DNA from: Muricoccus pecuniae
GTDB lineage: Bacteria > Pseudomonadota > Alphaproteobacteria > Acetobacterales > Acetobacteraceae
DNA: 64,000 nt
Assembly (NCBI RefSeq): GCF_014199205.1
Contig: NZ_JACIJD010000008.1
Location: 160,302 to 224,301, forward strand
Reading direction: 5' to 3'
A program made the translations under genes and the position numbers. This document shows, piece by piece, positions 25,965 to 34,479 of the stretch. Under the pieces are notes generated by a model, which saw only the letters and a list, made by a program, of their open reading frames with translations, ran no database searches and was not told the DNA's origin. Positions within the stretch are counted from its first letter, which is position 1. Every line of letters starts with the position of its first letter.

Positions 25965-26734
25965 GCGGCGTCCCCTCGCTGCGGGCCGAGGGCCTGGACC
26001 TCCGCCATCCCGGCGCGGAGCGGCCGGTCCTGGCGGGGCTCGACCTCGAGCTGCATCCCGGCGAGATCGTCGCCGTGCTCGGCCCGAGCGGGGTGGGGAA
26101 GTCCAGCCTGCTGCGTGTGCTGGCGGGGCTGGAGAGGCCGAGCGCCGGCCGCGTGACGATGCACGGCGCGCCCCTCACCTCCGTGCATCCGCGCGTTGCC
26201 ATCGCCTTCCAGGACCCCTCCCTCCTGCCCTGGCTCACGCTGGAGCGGAACGTCGCCTTCGGGCTGGACTTCCGCCACCAGCCCCGGCTGGGCGCCGATC
26301 TGCGGCGGGCCCGGGTGGATGCCGCCATCGCCGCTGTGGGGTTGGAGAGGGCGCGGCACCAGCCGCCCTCCGCCCTCTCGGGCGGCATGGCGCAGCGCGC
26401 CGCCCTCGCCCGCTGCCTCGCGCGCGAGCCGGAGGTGCTGCTGCTGGACGAGCCCTTCGGCGCGCTGGACGAGGTGACGCGGGAGGAGATGCAGCACCTG
26501 CTGCTGCGCCTCGTCCCGCGCTTCCGCACGGCCACGCTTCTCATCACCCACGACATCGACGAGGCCCTTCTCCTCGCCGACCGCGTGCTGCTGCTCGGCG
26601 GCGCGCCGGCCGGGGTGATGGGCGAGTGGAGCATCGACCTGCCCCGCCCGCGCGACGAGATGGTCGCGGAGATGGGCGGCCTCCGCGTCGAGATCCTGCG
26701 GACCCTGCGCGCCGCCATCCGCCAGCGCCACTGA
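25961..26734 (+). CDS. ABC transporter ATP-binding protein (SsuB/TauB type)
   Basis: 257 residues. Walker A GPSGVGKSS (Ser in place of the usual Thr), Q-loop FQDPSLLPWLTL, signature LSGGMAQRAALARCLA, Walker B LLLDEPFGALDEVTRE and the H-loop THDIDEA are present. It energises the permease encoded at 27984-28802. The ATG at 25961 overlaps the flavoprotein stop. Confidence 0.92.
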   Translation: MSGVPSLRAEGLDLRHPGAERPVLAGLDLELHPGEIVAVLGPSGVGKSSLLRVLAGLERPSAGRVTMHGAPLTSVHPRVAIAFQDPSLLPWLTLERNVAFGLDFRHQPRLGADLRRARVDAAIAAVGLERARHQPPSALSGGMAQRAALARCLAREPEVLLLDEPFGALDEVTREEMQHLLLRLVPRFRTATLLITHDIDEALLLADRVLLLGGAPAGVMGEWSIDLPRPRDEMVAEMGGLRVEILRTLRAAIRQRH

Positions 26735-26773
26735 CCCGATGCCATTGACCCGAAGCCGTTGACGAGGAACGCC

Positions 26774-27973
26774 ATGGCCACCGAGATCTTCTCCCGGCGC
26801 GACGCCGTGCGGCTCGCGGGCCTGTTCACCGCGGCCGGCGCCGCGCCGCTGCTGCGCGCCGGCGCCGCCCGCGCCCAAGCGACTGGCGCCTCGCCCGACG
26901 CGCCGCTGCGGATCGGCTACCTGCCCATCACCGATGCCACGCCGCTGCTGGTGGCCCACAACAACGGGCTGTTCGAGGCCGAGGGCATCCGGGCGGAGAA
27001 GCCCACCCTCCTCCGCTCCTGGGCCCAGCTGATCGAGGCCTTCCTCGCGGGGCAGGTGGACGTGGTGCACGTCCTCTCCCCCATGGCCGTCTGGGCGCGC
27101 TTCGGCAGCAAGGCCCCGGCGAAGGTGGTGGCCTGGAACCACATGGACGGCTCCGCCCTCACCGTCGCGCCCGAGATCAACGGCATGGCCGATCTCGGCG
27201 GCCGGACGGTGGCGGTGCCCTTCTGGTACTCCATCCACAACGTCGTGCTCGGCATGATGCTGCAGGGCGCCGGCCTCACGCCCGTCACGCGGCGCAGCGG
27301 CTCGCCCGCGGCGAACGAGGTGAACCTCGTCGTCATGGCGCCCTCCGACATGGTGCCGGCGCTCGCGGCCAAGCGCATCGCCGGCTACATCGTGGCCGAG
27401 CCCTTCAACGCCGCGGCCGAGGCGCAAGGGGTGGGCAAGGTGCTGCGCTTCACCGGCGATGTCTGGCGCGACCATGCCTGCTGCGTCGTGCTGATGAACG
27501 AGCGCGACCTGGCCTCTCGGCCGGACTGGTCGCAGAAGGTGGTGAACGCGCTGGTCAAGGCGCAGCTCTGGACCCGCGACCACCGCGCCGAGACCGCCCG
27601 CCTCCTCTCGCGGGAGGGCGCGAACCGCTACACGCCGCACCCGCTGCCGGTGTTGGAGAAGGTGCTCTCCCCGGCCGGGACGGACCGCGCCGCCTATCTC
27701 GCCTCCGGCGCCATCCGCCACGCGGATTGGAGCAACCGCCGCATCGACTTCCAGCCCTATCCCTTCCCCTCCTACACGGAGGAGCTCGTGCGGCGCCTGA
27801 AGGGCACGCTGATGGAGGGCGACCGCGCCTTCCTCGACGCGTTGGACCCCGCCGCGGCGGCGCGGGAGCTGGTGGACGACCGGTTCGTGCGCCGGGCGGT
27901 CGAGGCGGTGGGCGGTCCCTCGGCCTTCGGCATCCCCGCCGGCTGGACCCGCACCGAGACGATCGCGATCTAG
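26774..27973 (+). CDS. NrtA/SsuA-type ABC transporter substrate-binding protein
   Basis: 399 residues. ATG at 26774 is supported by GAGGA 6 bp upstream. A twin-arginine-like signal (SRRDAVRLAGLFTAAG) precedes IGYLPITDATPLLVAHNNGLF, the typical opening of nitrate/sulfonate/bicarbonate receptors, followed by FLAGQVDVVHV. The length and layout fit the periplasmic receptor. The gene order (flavoprotein-ATPase-receptor-permease) shows a single uptake system; its ligand is unknown. Confidence 0.88.
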   Translation: MATEIFSRRDAVRLAGLFTAAGAAPLLRAGAARAQATGASPDAPLRIGYLPITDATPLLVAHNNGLFEAEGIRAEKPTLLRSWAQLIEAFLAGQVDVVHVLSPMAVWARFGSKAPAKVVAWNHMDGSALTVAPEINGMADLGGRTVAVPFWYSIHNVVLGMMLQGAGLTPVTRRSGSPAANEVNLVVMAPSDMVPALAAKRIAGYIVAEPFNAAAEAQGVGKVLRFTGDVWRDHACCVVLMNERDLASRPDWSQKVVNALVKAQLWTRDHRAETARLLSREGANRYTPHPLPVLEKVLSPAGTDRAAYLASGAIRHADWSNRRIDFQPYPFPSYTEELVRRLKGTLMEGDRAFLDALDPAAAARELVDDRFVRRAVEAVGGPSAFGIPAGWTRTETIAI

Positions 27974-27983
27974 CCGCGCCGCC

Positions 27984-28802
27984 ATGTCCGACCACGCCCT
28001 TGCCGGCCGGGAGGCGCGCCCCGCCGCCCGCCTTCCCCGCCGCCCCCGCGCGGGCTCCGCCCCGGGGCGGGTCCTGCTCGGGCTGGCGGGGATTCTCGCC
28101 ATCCTGGCGGCCTGGTGGACGGGGACGGACCTGCTCGCCCCGGCCGGGAGCATGGCGCGCCGCTTCTCCCCCGGCGGGGCGCTGGCCAGCCTCGCGGCGC
28201 TGCTCGCCGAGCCCGACCTCCCTCTGCATGTCTGGGCGAGCCTGCGCCGCGTCCTGTCCGGCCTCGCCCTGGGGCTGCTGGTCGGCGTCCCGCTGGGCCT
28301 CGCGATCGGGAGGCTGCGCCTGCTGGAGGCCGCCACCACGCCGGCCTTCCAGTTCCTGCGGATGATCTCGCCCCTGTCCTGGATGCCGCTGGCGGTGATG
28401 GTCTTCGGCGTGGGCGACCAGCCCATCCTCTTCCTCCTCGCCTTCGCCGCCGTCTGGCCGATCATGCTGAACACGGCGGCCGGGGTGCGCGGGCTCGATC
28501 CCCGCTGGCTCCAGCTCTCCCGCAGCCTGGCCGCGACGCGGTTCGAGACGCTCTGGCGCGTGGTCCTGCCCGGCATCCTCGGCCCGATGCTGACGGGGCT
28601 GCGCCTCGCTATCGGCATCGTCTGGATCGTGCTGGTGCCCTGCGAGATGCTCGGCGTCTCCGCCGGGCTCGGCTACATGATCCTCGATGCGCGGGACCGC
28701 ATGGCCTATTCGGAGCTGATGGCGGTGGTGCTGCTGATCGGCCTGCTCGGCTTCCTTCTCGACGCCGCGGCGCAGGGGCTGCACCGGCTGCGGGGCGGCT
28801 AG
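27984..28802 (+). CDS. ABC transporter permease (SsuC type)
   Basis: 272 residues. After a basic proline-rich N-terminus come about six membrane segments and an EAA-like loop (RSLAATRFETLWRVVLPGILGPML). It begins 10 bp after the receptor gene. Only one permease is present, so a homodimeric channel is likely. The operon ends here, followed by 129 bp without a clear terminator. Confidence 0.9.
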   Translation: MSDHALAGREARPAARLPRRPRAGSAPGRVLLGLAGILAILAAWWTGTDLLAPAGSMARRFSPGGALASLAALLAEPDLPLHVWASLRRVLSGLALGLLVGVPLGLAIGRLRLLEAATTPAFQFLRMISPLSWMPLAVMVFGVGDQPILFLLAFAAVWPIMLNTAAGVRGLDPRWLQLSRSLAATRFETLWRVVLPGILGPMLTGLRLAIGIVWIVLVPCEMLGVSAGLGYMILDARDRMAYSELMAVVLLIGLLGFLLDAAAQGLHRLRGG

Positions 28803-28931
28803 GCCGCGCCCTTCCGCGACCCGCCGGGGCCGTTGCGATGGTCCATCGCCGCGCGGGGCGGGCCTGTCCCGTGACCTCCGCGCCCGGCCCGCGTTCCCCG
28901 GCACGGACACAGCGGCCGGGGGAGAGACATC

Positions 28932-29462
28932 ATGGCTGGAAACAGCGCGCCGGTGCGGGTGAACCGGGCGCCCGTCCTCACCCTCTGGGCGGCGGTCGTC
29001 GCGGAACGGCTGGGCCACCCGCCGGACACGGCCCTGAGCCTCGCCAGCATCGTCGCCGGGACGGCGGCGAGGGCCAAGGCGCGCCGCCTCGGCATCGCCG
29101 AGGAGGAGCACGACCATGGCAAGGCGCCCCCTCCGGCCAAGCGCGAGACGGTCCGGTTCCTCGGGCGGGACATCCCGATAACGCATGACGAGGACGGCGT
29201 CGTGCTCGCCGATGCGGGCGATGGCAGGCCCGCCCCGGCCGCGCCGCCGCGGGCCTATGTCGCCAAGGCGTTCGGGACGCGGCTGGAGGAGGTAAGGGCC
29301 GCCATGCGCGACCTCGCCCTCTCCCTGGAGCCGGATGAGCTCAACCGGGTGGGCTTCCATCTCTACGAGCGCTTCCGCCCGGAGGTCCCGGCCGATGCGA
29401 GTGGCTGGGGAGCGAAGGGGCTGCTCGACCTGGAGAGGATACGCTCCGCAGCCTCGCACTGA
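28932..29462 (+). CDS. Conserved hypothetical protein (VRVNRAPVLTLW family)
   Basis: 176 residues, soluble, no signal. Starts VRVNRAPVLTLWAAVVAERLG near the N-terminus and ends with ELNRVGFHLYERFRPEVP and WGAKGLLDLERI. I recognise this layout from uncharacterised proteins widespread in Alphaproteobacteria, but know no function. A preceding GGGAGAG ribosome site supports the ATG at 28932. It lies just upstream of the phn locus but is not obviously part of it. Confidence 0.65.
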   Translation: MAGNSAPVRVNRAPVLTLWAAVVAERLGHPPDTALSLASIVAGTAARAKARRLGIAEEEHDHGKAPPPAKRETVRFLGRDIPITHDEDGVVLADAGDGRPAPAAPPRAYVAKAFGTRLEEVRAAMRDLALSLEPDELNRVGFHLYERFRPEVPADASGWGAKGLLDLERIRSAASH

Positions 29463-29479
29463 TCGCCCGGTGCAGGAGC

Positions 29480-29508
29480 CGTCATCATTCCTTCACCGTG
29501 AAGTCATT
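29480..29508 (+). promoter_or_regulatory. Candidate Pho box upstream of phnF
   Basis: Three heptamers sit at an exact 11-bp spacing: CGTCATC (29480), CTTCACC (29491) and AGTCATT (29502), each followed by a 4-bp spacer. This matches the PhoB direct-repeat arrangement. It lies 37-66 bp upstream of the phnF start. It overlaps the palindrome TCATTCGAATGA at 29504-29515. Confidence 0.55.
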
Positions 29509-29515
29509 CGAATGA
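29504..29515. promoter_or_regulatory. Palindrome, possible PhnF operator
   Basis: TCATTCGAATGA is a perfect 12-bp inverted repeat ending 30 bp before the phnF start. GntR-family regulators of the HutC/PhnF branch bind such sites. A further TTCACCGTGAA repeat overlaps at 29492-29502. Autoregulation is plausible but inferred. Confidence 0.4.
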
Positions 29516-29545
29516 ATTCTCGGCCGGGCTAAGCTCCCGCCCGAG

Positions 29546-30298
29546 ATGACCGACCTGCGCCCCTCCGCCGACTGGCTCGCCGTCCTGGCCGCGCTCACCG
29601 CGGAGATCCGCGAGGGCGTGCTCACCCCGGGCACGCGGCTCGCGACGGAGCCGGCCCTGATGAGCCGCTTCGGCGCCGGCCGGCACAGCGTCCGCCGCGC
29701 CATCGCCGCGCTCGAGGCCGAGGGGCTGGTCCGCACGCGCCAGGGCAGCGGCACCTATGTCCGCGAGGCGCCCGTGCTGAACTACCGGCTCTCCGGCCGC
29801 ACGCGCTTCTCCCAGAACCTGCTGGAACAGGGGCGGGAGCCCTCGGGCCGGGTGCTCGGGGTGGAGGACACCGCCGCGCCGCCGGGGGTGGCGGAGGCGC
29901 TGCGCCTCCCGCCGGGCGAGCCGGTCTTCCGCGTCCGGCATCTCGGCCTCGCCGATGGCGTGCCGGTCGACCTCTCCGATGCCTGCTACCCCGCCCGCCG
30001 CTTCCCCGGCATGGCGGAGGCCTGGGCGGGGGCGGGCGGCGCCAGCGCCGTGCTCGCGGGCTACGGCATCACCGACTACCGACGGGTATCCAGCACCGTG
30101 CTCGCGCGCCTTCCCAGCGCCGAGGAGGCGCGGCTGCTGGACCAGCCGGCGGCGCAGCCCGTCCTCGTCGTCCGCAAGGTGGATGCCGACACGGCGGGCG
30201 TCCCCATCGCCTTCTCCGAAACCCTCTGGGCCGGGCAGCGCGTGCAGCTCCTGGTCGACCATGCCACGCGCGAGGAGTCCCTTCATGTGGATCGCTGA
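29546..30298 (+). CDS. phnF: GntR/HutC-family regulator of phosphonate metabolism
   Basis: 250 residues. The N-terminal winged helix (LTPGTRLATEPALMSRFGAGRHSVRRAIAALEAEG with RQGSGTYV) and a UTRA effector domain (about 85-245) define PhnF. It heads the C-P lyase gene run and overlaps phnM by 14 bp. It is expected to repress the operon in the absence of phosphonate or under phosphate sufficiency, acting with PhoB. Confidence 0.92.
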   Translation: MTDLRPSADWLAVLAALTAEIREGVLTPGTRLATEPALMSRFGAGRHSVRRAIAALEAEGLVRTRQGSGTYVREAPVLNYRLSGRTRFSQNLLEQGREPSGRVLGVEDTAAPPGVAEALRLPPGEPVFRVRHLGLADGVPVDLSDACYPARRFPGMAEAWAGAGGASAVLAGYGITDYRRVSSTVLARLPSAEEARLLDQPAAQPVLVVRKVDADTAGVPIAFSETLWAGQRVQLLVDHATREESLHVDR

Positions 30299-31457
30299 CC
30301 TCCGGCTCGTCCTGCCGGACCGTGTCATCCCCGGCGGCGCCGTCCGCATCGAGGGCGGCCGGATCGCGGAGCTGGCCGAGAGCGCGCCGCGCGGCCCCGC
30401 GCTGGATGGCGGCGGGCACCTGCTCATCCCCGGCCTCGTGGACCTGCACGGGGACATGATCGAGAAGGAGGTGGAGCCGCGCCCCGGGGCCGCCTTCCCC
30501 GTCGACGTCGCCATCGCGGAGCTGGACACGCGGCTGGCCGCCTCGGGCGTGACCACCGCCTATGCGGGCCTCTCCTTCGCCGAGGGCAAGGCGGGGGCGC
30601 ATCTCCGCACGGAGGACCGGGCGCGCGGCGTGATCGAGGCAGTGGCGCGGCTGCGGGACGGGCTGCGGGTGGACCTGCGCGTCCATGCTCGCTTCGAGGT
30701 GACCGTCGCCCGCGCCGAGCCGGTGCTGCGGGACCTGCTGGCGCGCGGCCTCGTCCACCTCGTCTCGCTGACGGACCACACGCCGGGCCAGGGCCAGTAC
30801 CGGGACATCGAGCAGTATGTCCGCTACCAGACCCGTGCCCATGGCGAGGACGCCGCCGCCGCCGAGGCCCGCGCCCGCCAGCGCATGGCCGCCCCCCCGG
30901 CCTGGGAGGTGGCGCGCGGCGTGACGGCGCTGGCCCGCGCCCAGAGCATCCCCATCGCCTCGCATGACGACGACACGCCGGAGAAGGTGCGGCTGATGCA
31001 GGGGCTCGGCGCGACGATCAGCGAGTTCCCCGTGACGCTGGAGGCCGCCGCCGAGGCGCGGCGCCTGGGGATGGCGACGATGATGGGTGCGCCGAACGCC
31101 CTGCGCGGCGCCTCGATGACGGGCAACGCCACCGCCCTCTCCGTGATGCAGGCCGGGCTGTTGGACGCGCTCGCGGCCGACTACCACCAGGGAGCCATGC
31201 TGCCGGCCGTGCTCGGCTGGGTGCGCGAGGATCTGCTGCCGCTGCACGAGGCCGTCGCCCTCGTGACCTGCAACCCCGCCCGCGCGGCGGGGCTGGCGGA
31301 TCGCGGCGCGGTCGCGCCCGGCGCGCGGGCCGACCTCGTCCTGCTCGACGACAGCGGCGCCGCCCCTCGCCTGCGCGCCGTCTGGCGGGCTGGGCGGATG
31401 ATCCATTCCGACGGCTGGTCCGGCCGCGCCGCCGCCGCCGTGGCGGAGGCCGCATGA
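30285..31457 (+). CDS. phnM: Alpha-D-ribose 1-methylphosphonate 5-triphosphate diphosphatase
   Basis: 390 residues. Removes pyrophosphate from the PhnI product in the C-P lyase pathway. An amidohydrolase fold: PGLVDLHGDMIEKE carries a metal ligand region, with SLTDHTPGQGQYRD, IASHDDDTPEKV and FPVTLEAA following as in PhnM. The start at 30285 has GAGGAG upstream and lies within the phnF end. It overlaps phnG by ATGA. Confidence 0.95.
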   Translation: MWIADLRLVLPDRVIPGGAVRIEGGRIAELAESAPRGPALDGGGHLLIPGLVDLHGDMIEKEVEPRPGAAFPVDVAIAELDTRLAASGVTTAYAGLSFAEGKAGAHLRTEDRARGVIEAVARLRDGLRVDLRVHARFEVTVARAEPVLRDLLARGLVHLVSLTDHTPGQGQYRDIEQYVRYQTRAHGEDAAAAEARARQRMAAPPAWEVARGVTALARAQSIPIASHDDDTPEKVRLMQGLGATISEFPVTLEAAAEARRLGMATMMGAPNALRGASMTGNATALSVMQAGLLDALAADYHQGAMLPAVLGWVREDLLPLHEAVALVTCNPARAAGLADRGAVAPGARADLVLLDDSGAAPRLRAVWRAGRMIHSDGWSGRAAAAVAEAA

Positions 31458-31903
31458 GCGAGGCGACCACCGAGCAGCGCCGGGGCTGGATGGGCGTGCT
31501 CGCCCGCGCCGGCGCGAAGGGCATCCTCCCGCGGCTGGAGGGCGCCCCGCCCCTGCCGCCCCATTCCCGCCTGCGCGGCCCCGAGATCGGGCTGACCATG
31601 CTGCGCGGCCGCGCCGGCGGCGACGGCGCGCCCTTCAACCTGGGCGAGATGACCGTCACCCGCTGCGCCGTGCGGCTGGAGGACGGGCGGGTGGGCCACG
31701 CCTACCTCGCCGGGCGTGACATGCGCGGGGCCGAGCTGGCCGCGGTGCTGGACGCCGCGCTGCAGGACCCCGAGCGCCGCCCCGGCCTAATGCGGGCGGT
31801 GGTGGACCCGCTGGCGGCCGAGCAGGCCGCGGCGCGGGAGGCATCGGCGCGCAAGGCGGCCGCGACACGGGTGAGATTCCTGACCATGGCGAACATGCGA
31901 TGA
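31454..31903 (+). CDS. phnG: C-P lyase core subunit PhnG
   Basis: 149 residues, normal length. Contains RRGWMGVLARA near the start and LGEMTVTRCAVRLEDGRVGHAYLAGRD, the PhnG pattern. It forms the core complex with PhnH, PhnI and PhnJ. It is in the ATGA-linked run. Confidence 0.95.
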   Translation: MSEATTEQRRGWMGVLARAGAKGILPRLEGAPPLPPHSRLRGPEIGLTMLRGRAGGDGAPFNLGEMTVTRCAVRLEDGRVGHAYLAGRDMRGAELAAVLDAALQDPERRPGLMRAVVDPLAAEQAAAREASARKAAATRVRFLTMANMR

Positions 31904-32517
31904 GCGCGCGCGATCGGCTCAGGCCCCCCGTGGCCGCGACGGCGGGCACCCTCCTCCCCGGCTTCGCCGACCCCGTGCTTGACGCGCAGTCGGCCTTCCG
32001 GGCCGTGCTGGAGGCAATGGCCCGCCCCGGCCGGGTGCAGCGCCTCCCGCGCCCGCCCGCGCCCCCGGCGCCGATCCTTCCCGCGGCCGGTGCCGTCCTG
32101 CTGGCCCTGGTGGATTCGGCCACGCCCGTCCTCACCGATGCCGGGGCGGAGGCCGAGGCCTGGCTGCGCTTCCACGCCGGCTGCCCCCTCGCCGACGGCC
32201 CCGCCGAGGCCGACTTCCTGCTGGCGACCGGCACCCCGCCCCCCCTCGCGGCCCTGCGCGCGGGCACGGACGAGGATCCGCAGCTCTCCGCCACGCTCAT
32301 CCTCCAGGTGCAGGCGCTTGAGGAGGGAAGCGGCTGGCGCCTGACGGGGCCGGGGATCGAGCGCGAGCACCGGCTGCGCGTCGCCGGCGCGCCGCCCGGC
32401 TTCATCGCGGAGCGGACCGCGAACGCGGCGCTCTTTCCGCGCGGCGTGGACGTGATCCTCTGCGCCGGGGACCGGGTCGCCGCCCTGCCCCGCACCACCC
32501 GGATCGAGGAGGGCTGA
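31900..32517 (+). CDS. phnH: C-P lyase core subunit PhnH
   Basis: 205 residues. Matches PhnH in size and in features such as LLPGFADPVLDAQSAFRAVLEAMARPG and an end with FPRGVDVILCAGDRVAALPRTT. A structural part of the PhnGHIJ complex. Overlaps phnG by ATGA. Confidence 0.95.
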   Translation: MSARDRLRPPVAATAGTLLPGFADPVLDAQSAFRAVLEAMARPGRVQRLPRPPAPPAPILPAAGAVLLALVDSATPVLTDAGAEAEAWLRFHAGCPLADGPAEADFLLATGTPPPLAALRAGTDEDPQLSATLILQVQALEEGSGWRLTGPGIEREHRLRVAGAPPGFIAERTANAALFPRGVDVILCAGDRVAALPRTTRIEEG

Positions 32518-32521
32518 GCCC

Positions 32522-33625
32522 GTGTATGTCGCGGTGAAGGGCGGCGAGGCCGCCATCTCGAACGCCCATGCCTGGCTGGCCGAGGAGCGGCGCGGCGATC
32601 CCGCCCTGCCCGAGATCGGCACGGAGCAGATCGGGGAGCAGCTCACCCTCGCGGTGGACCGGGTGATGGCGGAGGGGTCCTGCCACGATCCCAGCCTCGC
32701 GGCGCTGGCCATCAAGCAGGCGCGCGGCGACCTGATCGAGGCGATCTTCCTCCTCCGGGCCTATCGCACCACCCTCCCGCGCTTCGGCACGAGCCTGCCG
32801 CTGGACACGGGGGAGATGCGGGTGCGCCGCCGGATCTCGGCCACCTACAAGGACCTGCCGGGCGGCCAGGTGCTCGGCCCGACCTTCGACTACACCCACC
32901 GCCTGCTCGACTTCGCCCTCGCCGCCGAGGGCCACGCGCCGCCGCCCGCGCCCGAGGCCGAGCCCGGGGAGGACGCGGCCTGCCCGCGCGTGACCGGGAT
33001 GCTGGCCGATGAGGGGCTGATGGCGGGTGAGGAACCCTCGGAAGCCGAGCCGGGCGACCTGACCCGCACCCCCCTCTCCTTCCCCGCCGGCCGGGCGCTG
33101 CGGCTGCAGAACCTCGCCCGCGCGGATGAGGGCTTCCTCCTCTCCATGGCCTACTCCACCCAGCGCGGCTACGGCGCGAACCACCCCTTCGTGGGCGAGC
33201 TGCGCCAGGGGGAGGTGACGGTGGAGATCGTCCCGCCCGAGCTGGGCTTCCCGATCGAGATCGGCGAGATCACCGTGACGGAGTGCCAGATGGTGAATCA
33301 GTTCCACGGCTCCCGCACCGAGCCGCCGCAGTTCACCAGGGGCTACGGCCTCGTCCTCGGCCGCACGGAGCGGCGGGCGATGTCCATGGCGCTGGTGGAC
33401 CGCGCGCTGCGCGCGGCGGAGCTGGGCGAGGAGGTGGTGGCGCCCGCGCAGGACGAGGAATTCGTCCTCTCCCACTCCGACAACATCGAGGCGACCGGCT
33501 TCCTGGAGCACCTGAAGCTACCCCACTACGTCGACTTCCAGAGCGAGCTGGAGATCGTGCGCGCCATGCGCGCCGCCGCCAGCCCCCCGGCGATGCCCCC
33601 GGTAATGAAGGAGGCCGCGGAATGA
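32522..33625 (+). CDS. phnI: C-P lyase nucleosidase subunit PhnI
   Basis: 367 residues, GTG start (GTG at 32522) with a strong GAGGAGG upstream. The N-terminus MYVAVKGGEAAI and the run DEEFVLSHSDNIEATGFLEHLKLPHYVDFQSE are typical of PhnI, which exchanges the adenine of ATP for the phosphonate. It overlaps phnJ by ATGA. Confidence 0.96.
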   Translation: MYVAVKGGEAAISNAHAWLAEERRGDPALPEIGTEQIGEQLTLAVDRVMAEGSCHDPSLAALAIKQARGDLIEAIFLLRAYRTTLPRFGTSLPLDTGEMRVRRRISATYKDLPGGQVLGPTFDYTHRLLDFALAAEGHAPPPAPEAEPGEDAACPRVTGMLADEGLMAGEEPSEAEPGDLTRTPLSFPAGRALRLQNLARADEGFLLSMAYSTQRGYGANHPFVGELRQGEVTVEIVPPELGFPIEIGEITVTECQMVNQFHGSRTEPPQFTRGYGLVLGRTERRAMSMALVDRALRAAELGEEVVAPAQDEEFVLSHSDNIEATGFLEHLKLPHYVDFQSELEIVRAMRAAASPPAMPPVMKEAAE

Positions 33626-34479
33626 GCACCCCAATGCCGGAGAGCGGCTACAACTTCGCCTATCTCGACGAGGGCACGAAACGGATGATCCGCCGCGCCC
33701 TGCTGAAGGCGGTCGCGGTGCCCGGGCACCAGGTGCCCTTCGGCTCGCGCGAGATGCCCCTGCCCTATGGCTGGGGCACGGGCGGCATCCAGGTGACGGC
33801 CGCGGTGATCGGGCCGGAGGATACGCTGAAGGTCATCGACCAGGGCGCCGATGACACGACCAACGCCGTCTCCATCCGCCGCTTCTTCGCCCGCGTCGCC
33901 CCGGGGCTGCGCACGACGGAGCGCACGGCGGAGGCGACGGTGATCCAGACGCGCCACCGCATCCCCGAGACGCCGCTGAGCGAGGGGCAGGTGATGGTCT
34001 ACCAGGTGCCGCAGCCCGAGCCGCTCTACAAGCTGGAGCCCCGCCGCGCCGAGACGCGCCGCCTGCACGCGCTGGCCGATTACGGGCTGATGCAGGTGAA
34101 GCTCTACGAGGACATCGCGCGCCAGGGCCGCGTCGGCTCCTCCTACGACCATCCCGTGATGGTGGGCGGGCGCTACCTCATGGCGCCCTCCCCCATTCCG
34201 GCCTTTGACAACCCGAAGATGCACATGTCGCCCGCGCTCCAGCTCTTCGGCGCGGGGCGCGAGCGGCGGCTTTACGCCGTGCCGCCCTACACCGAGGTGC
34301 GCAGCCTCGACTTCGAGGATCATCCCTTCGAGCCGCTGCGCGCCAACGGCCATTGCGCGCTCTGCGGCGCGCGCGACACCTATCTCGACGAGATGATCAC
34401 GGACGACCGCGGCGGGCGCCTCTTCGTCTGCTCGGACACGGATCACTGCGCCACGCGGCGCGAGGAGAAGGCGGCATGA
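33622..34479 (+). CDS. phnJ: C-P lyase radical SAM subunit PhnJ
   Basis: 285 residues. It cleaves the C-P bond to release methane (or another alkane) and a cyclic ribose phosphate. The characteristic CX2CX21CX5C motif is intact near residues 249-282 (CALC, then C, then a final C), so the enzyme should be active. The ATG at 33622 overlaps phnI. Confidence 0.97.
   Translation: MSTPMPESGYNFAYLDEGTKRMIRRALLKAVAVPGHQVPFGSREMPLPYGWGTGGIQVTAAVIGPEDTLKVIDQGADDTTNAVSIRRFFARVAPGLRTTERTAEATVIQTRHRIPETPLSEGQVMVYQVPQPEPLYKLEPRRAETRRLHALADYGLMQVKLYEDIARQGRVGSSYDHPVMVGGRYLMAPSPIPAFDNPKMHMSPALQLFGAGRERRLYAVPPYTEVRSLDFEDHPFEPLRANGHCALCGARDTYLDEMITDDRGGRLFVCSDTDHCATRREEKAA

Noticed and set aside
25838..28618. 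Minus-strand frame of about 926 codons over the SsuABC-type operon
   Set aside because: Shadow frame; the plus-strand genes have intact Walker and receptor motifs.
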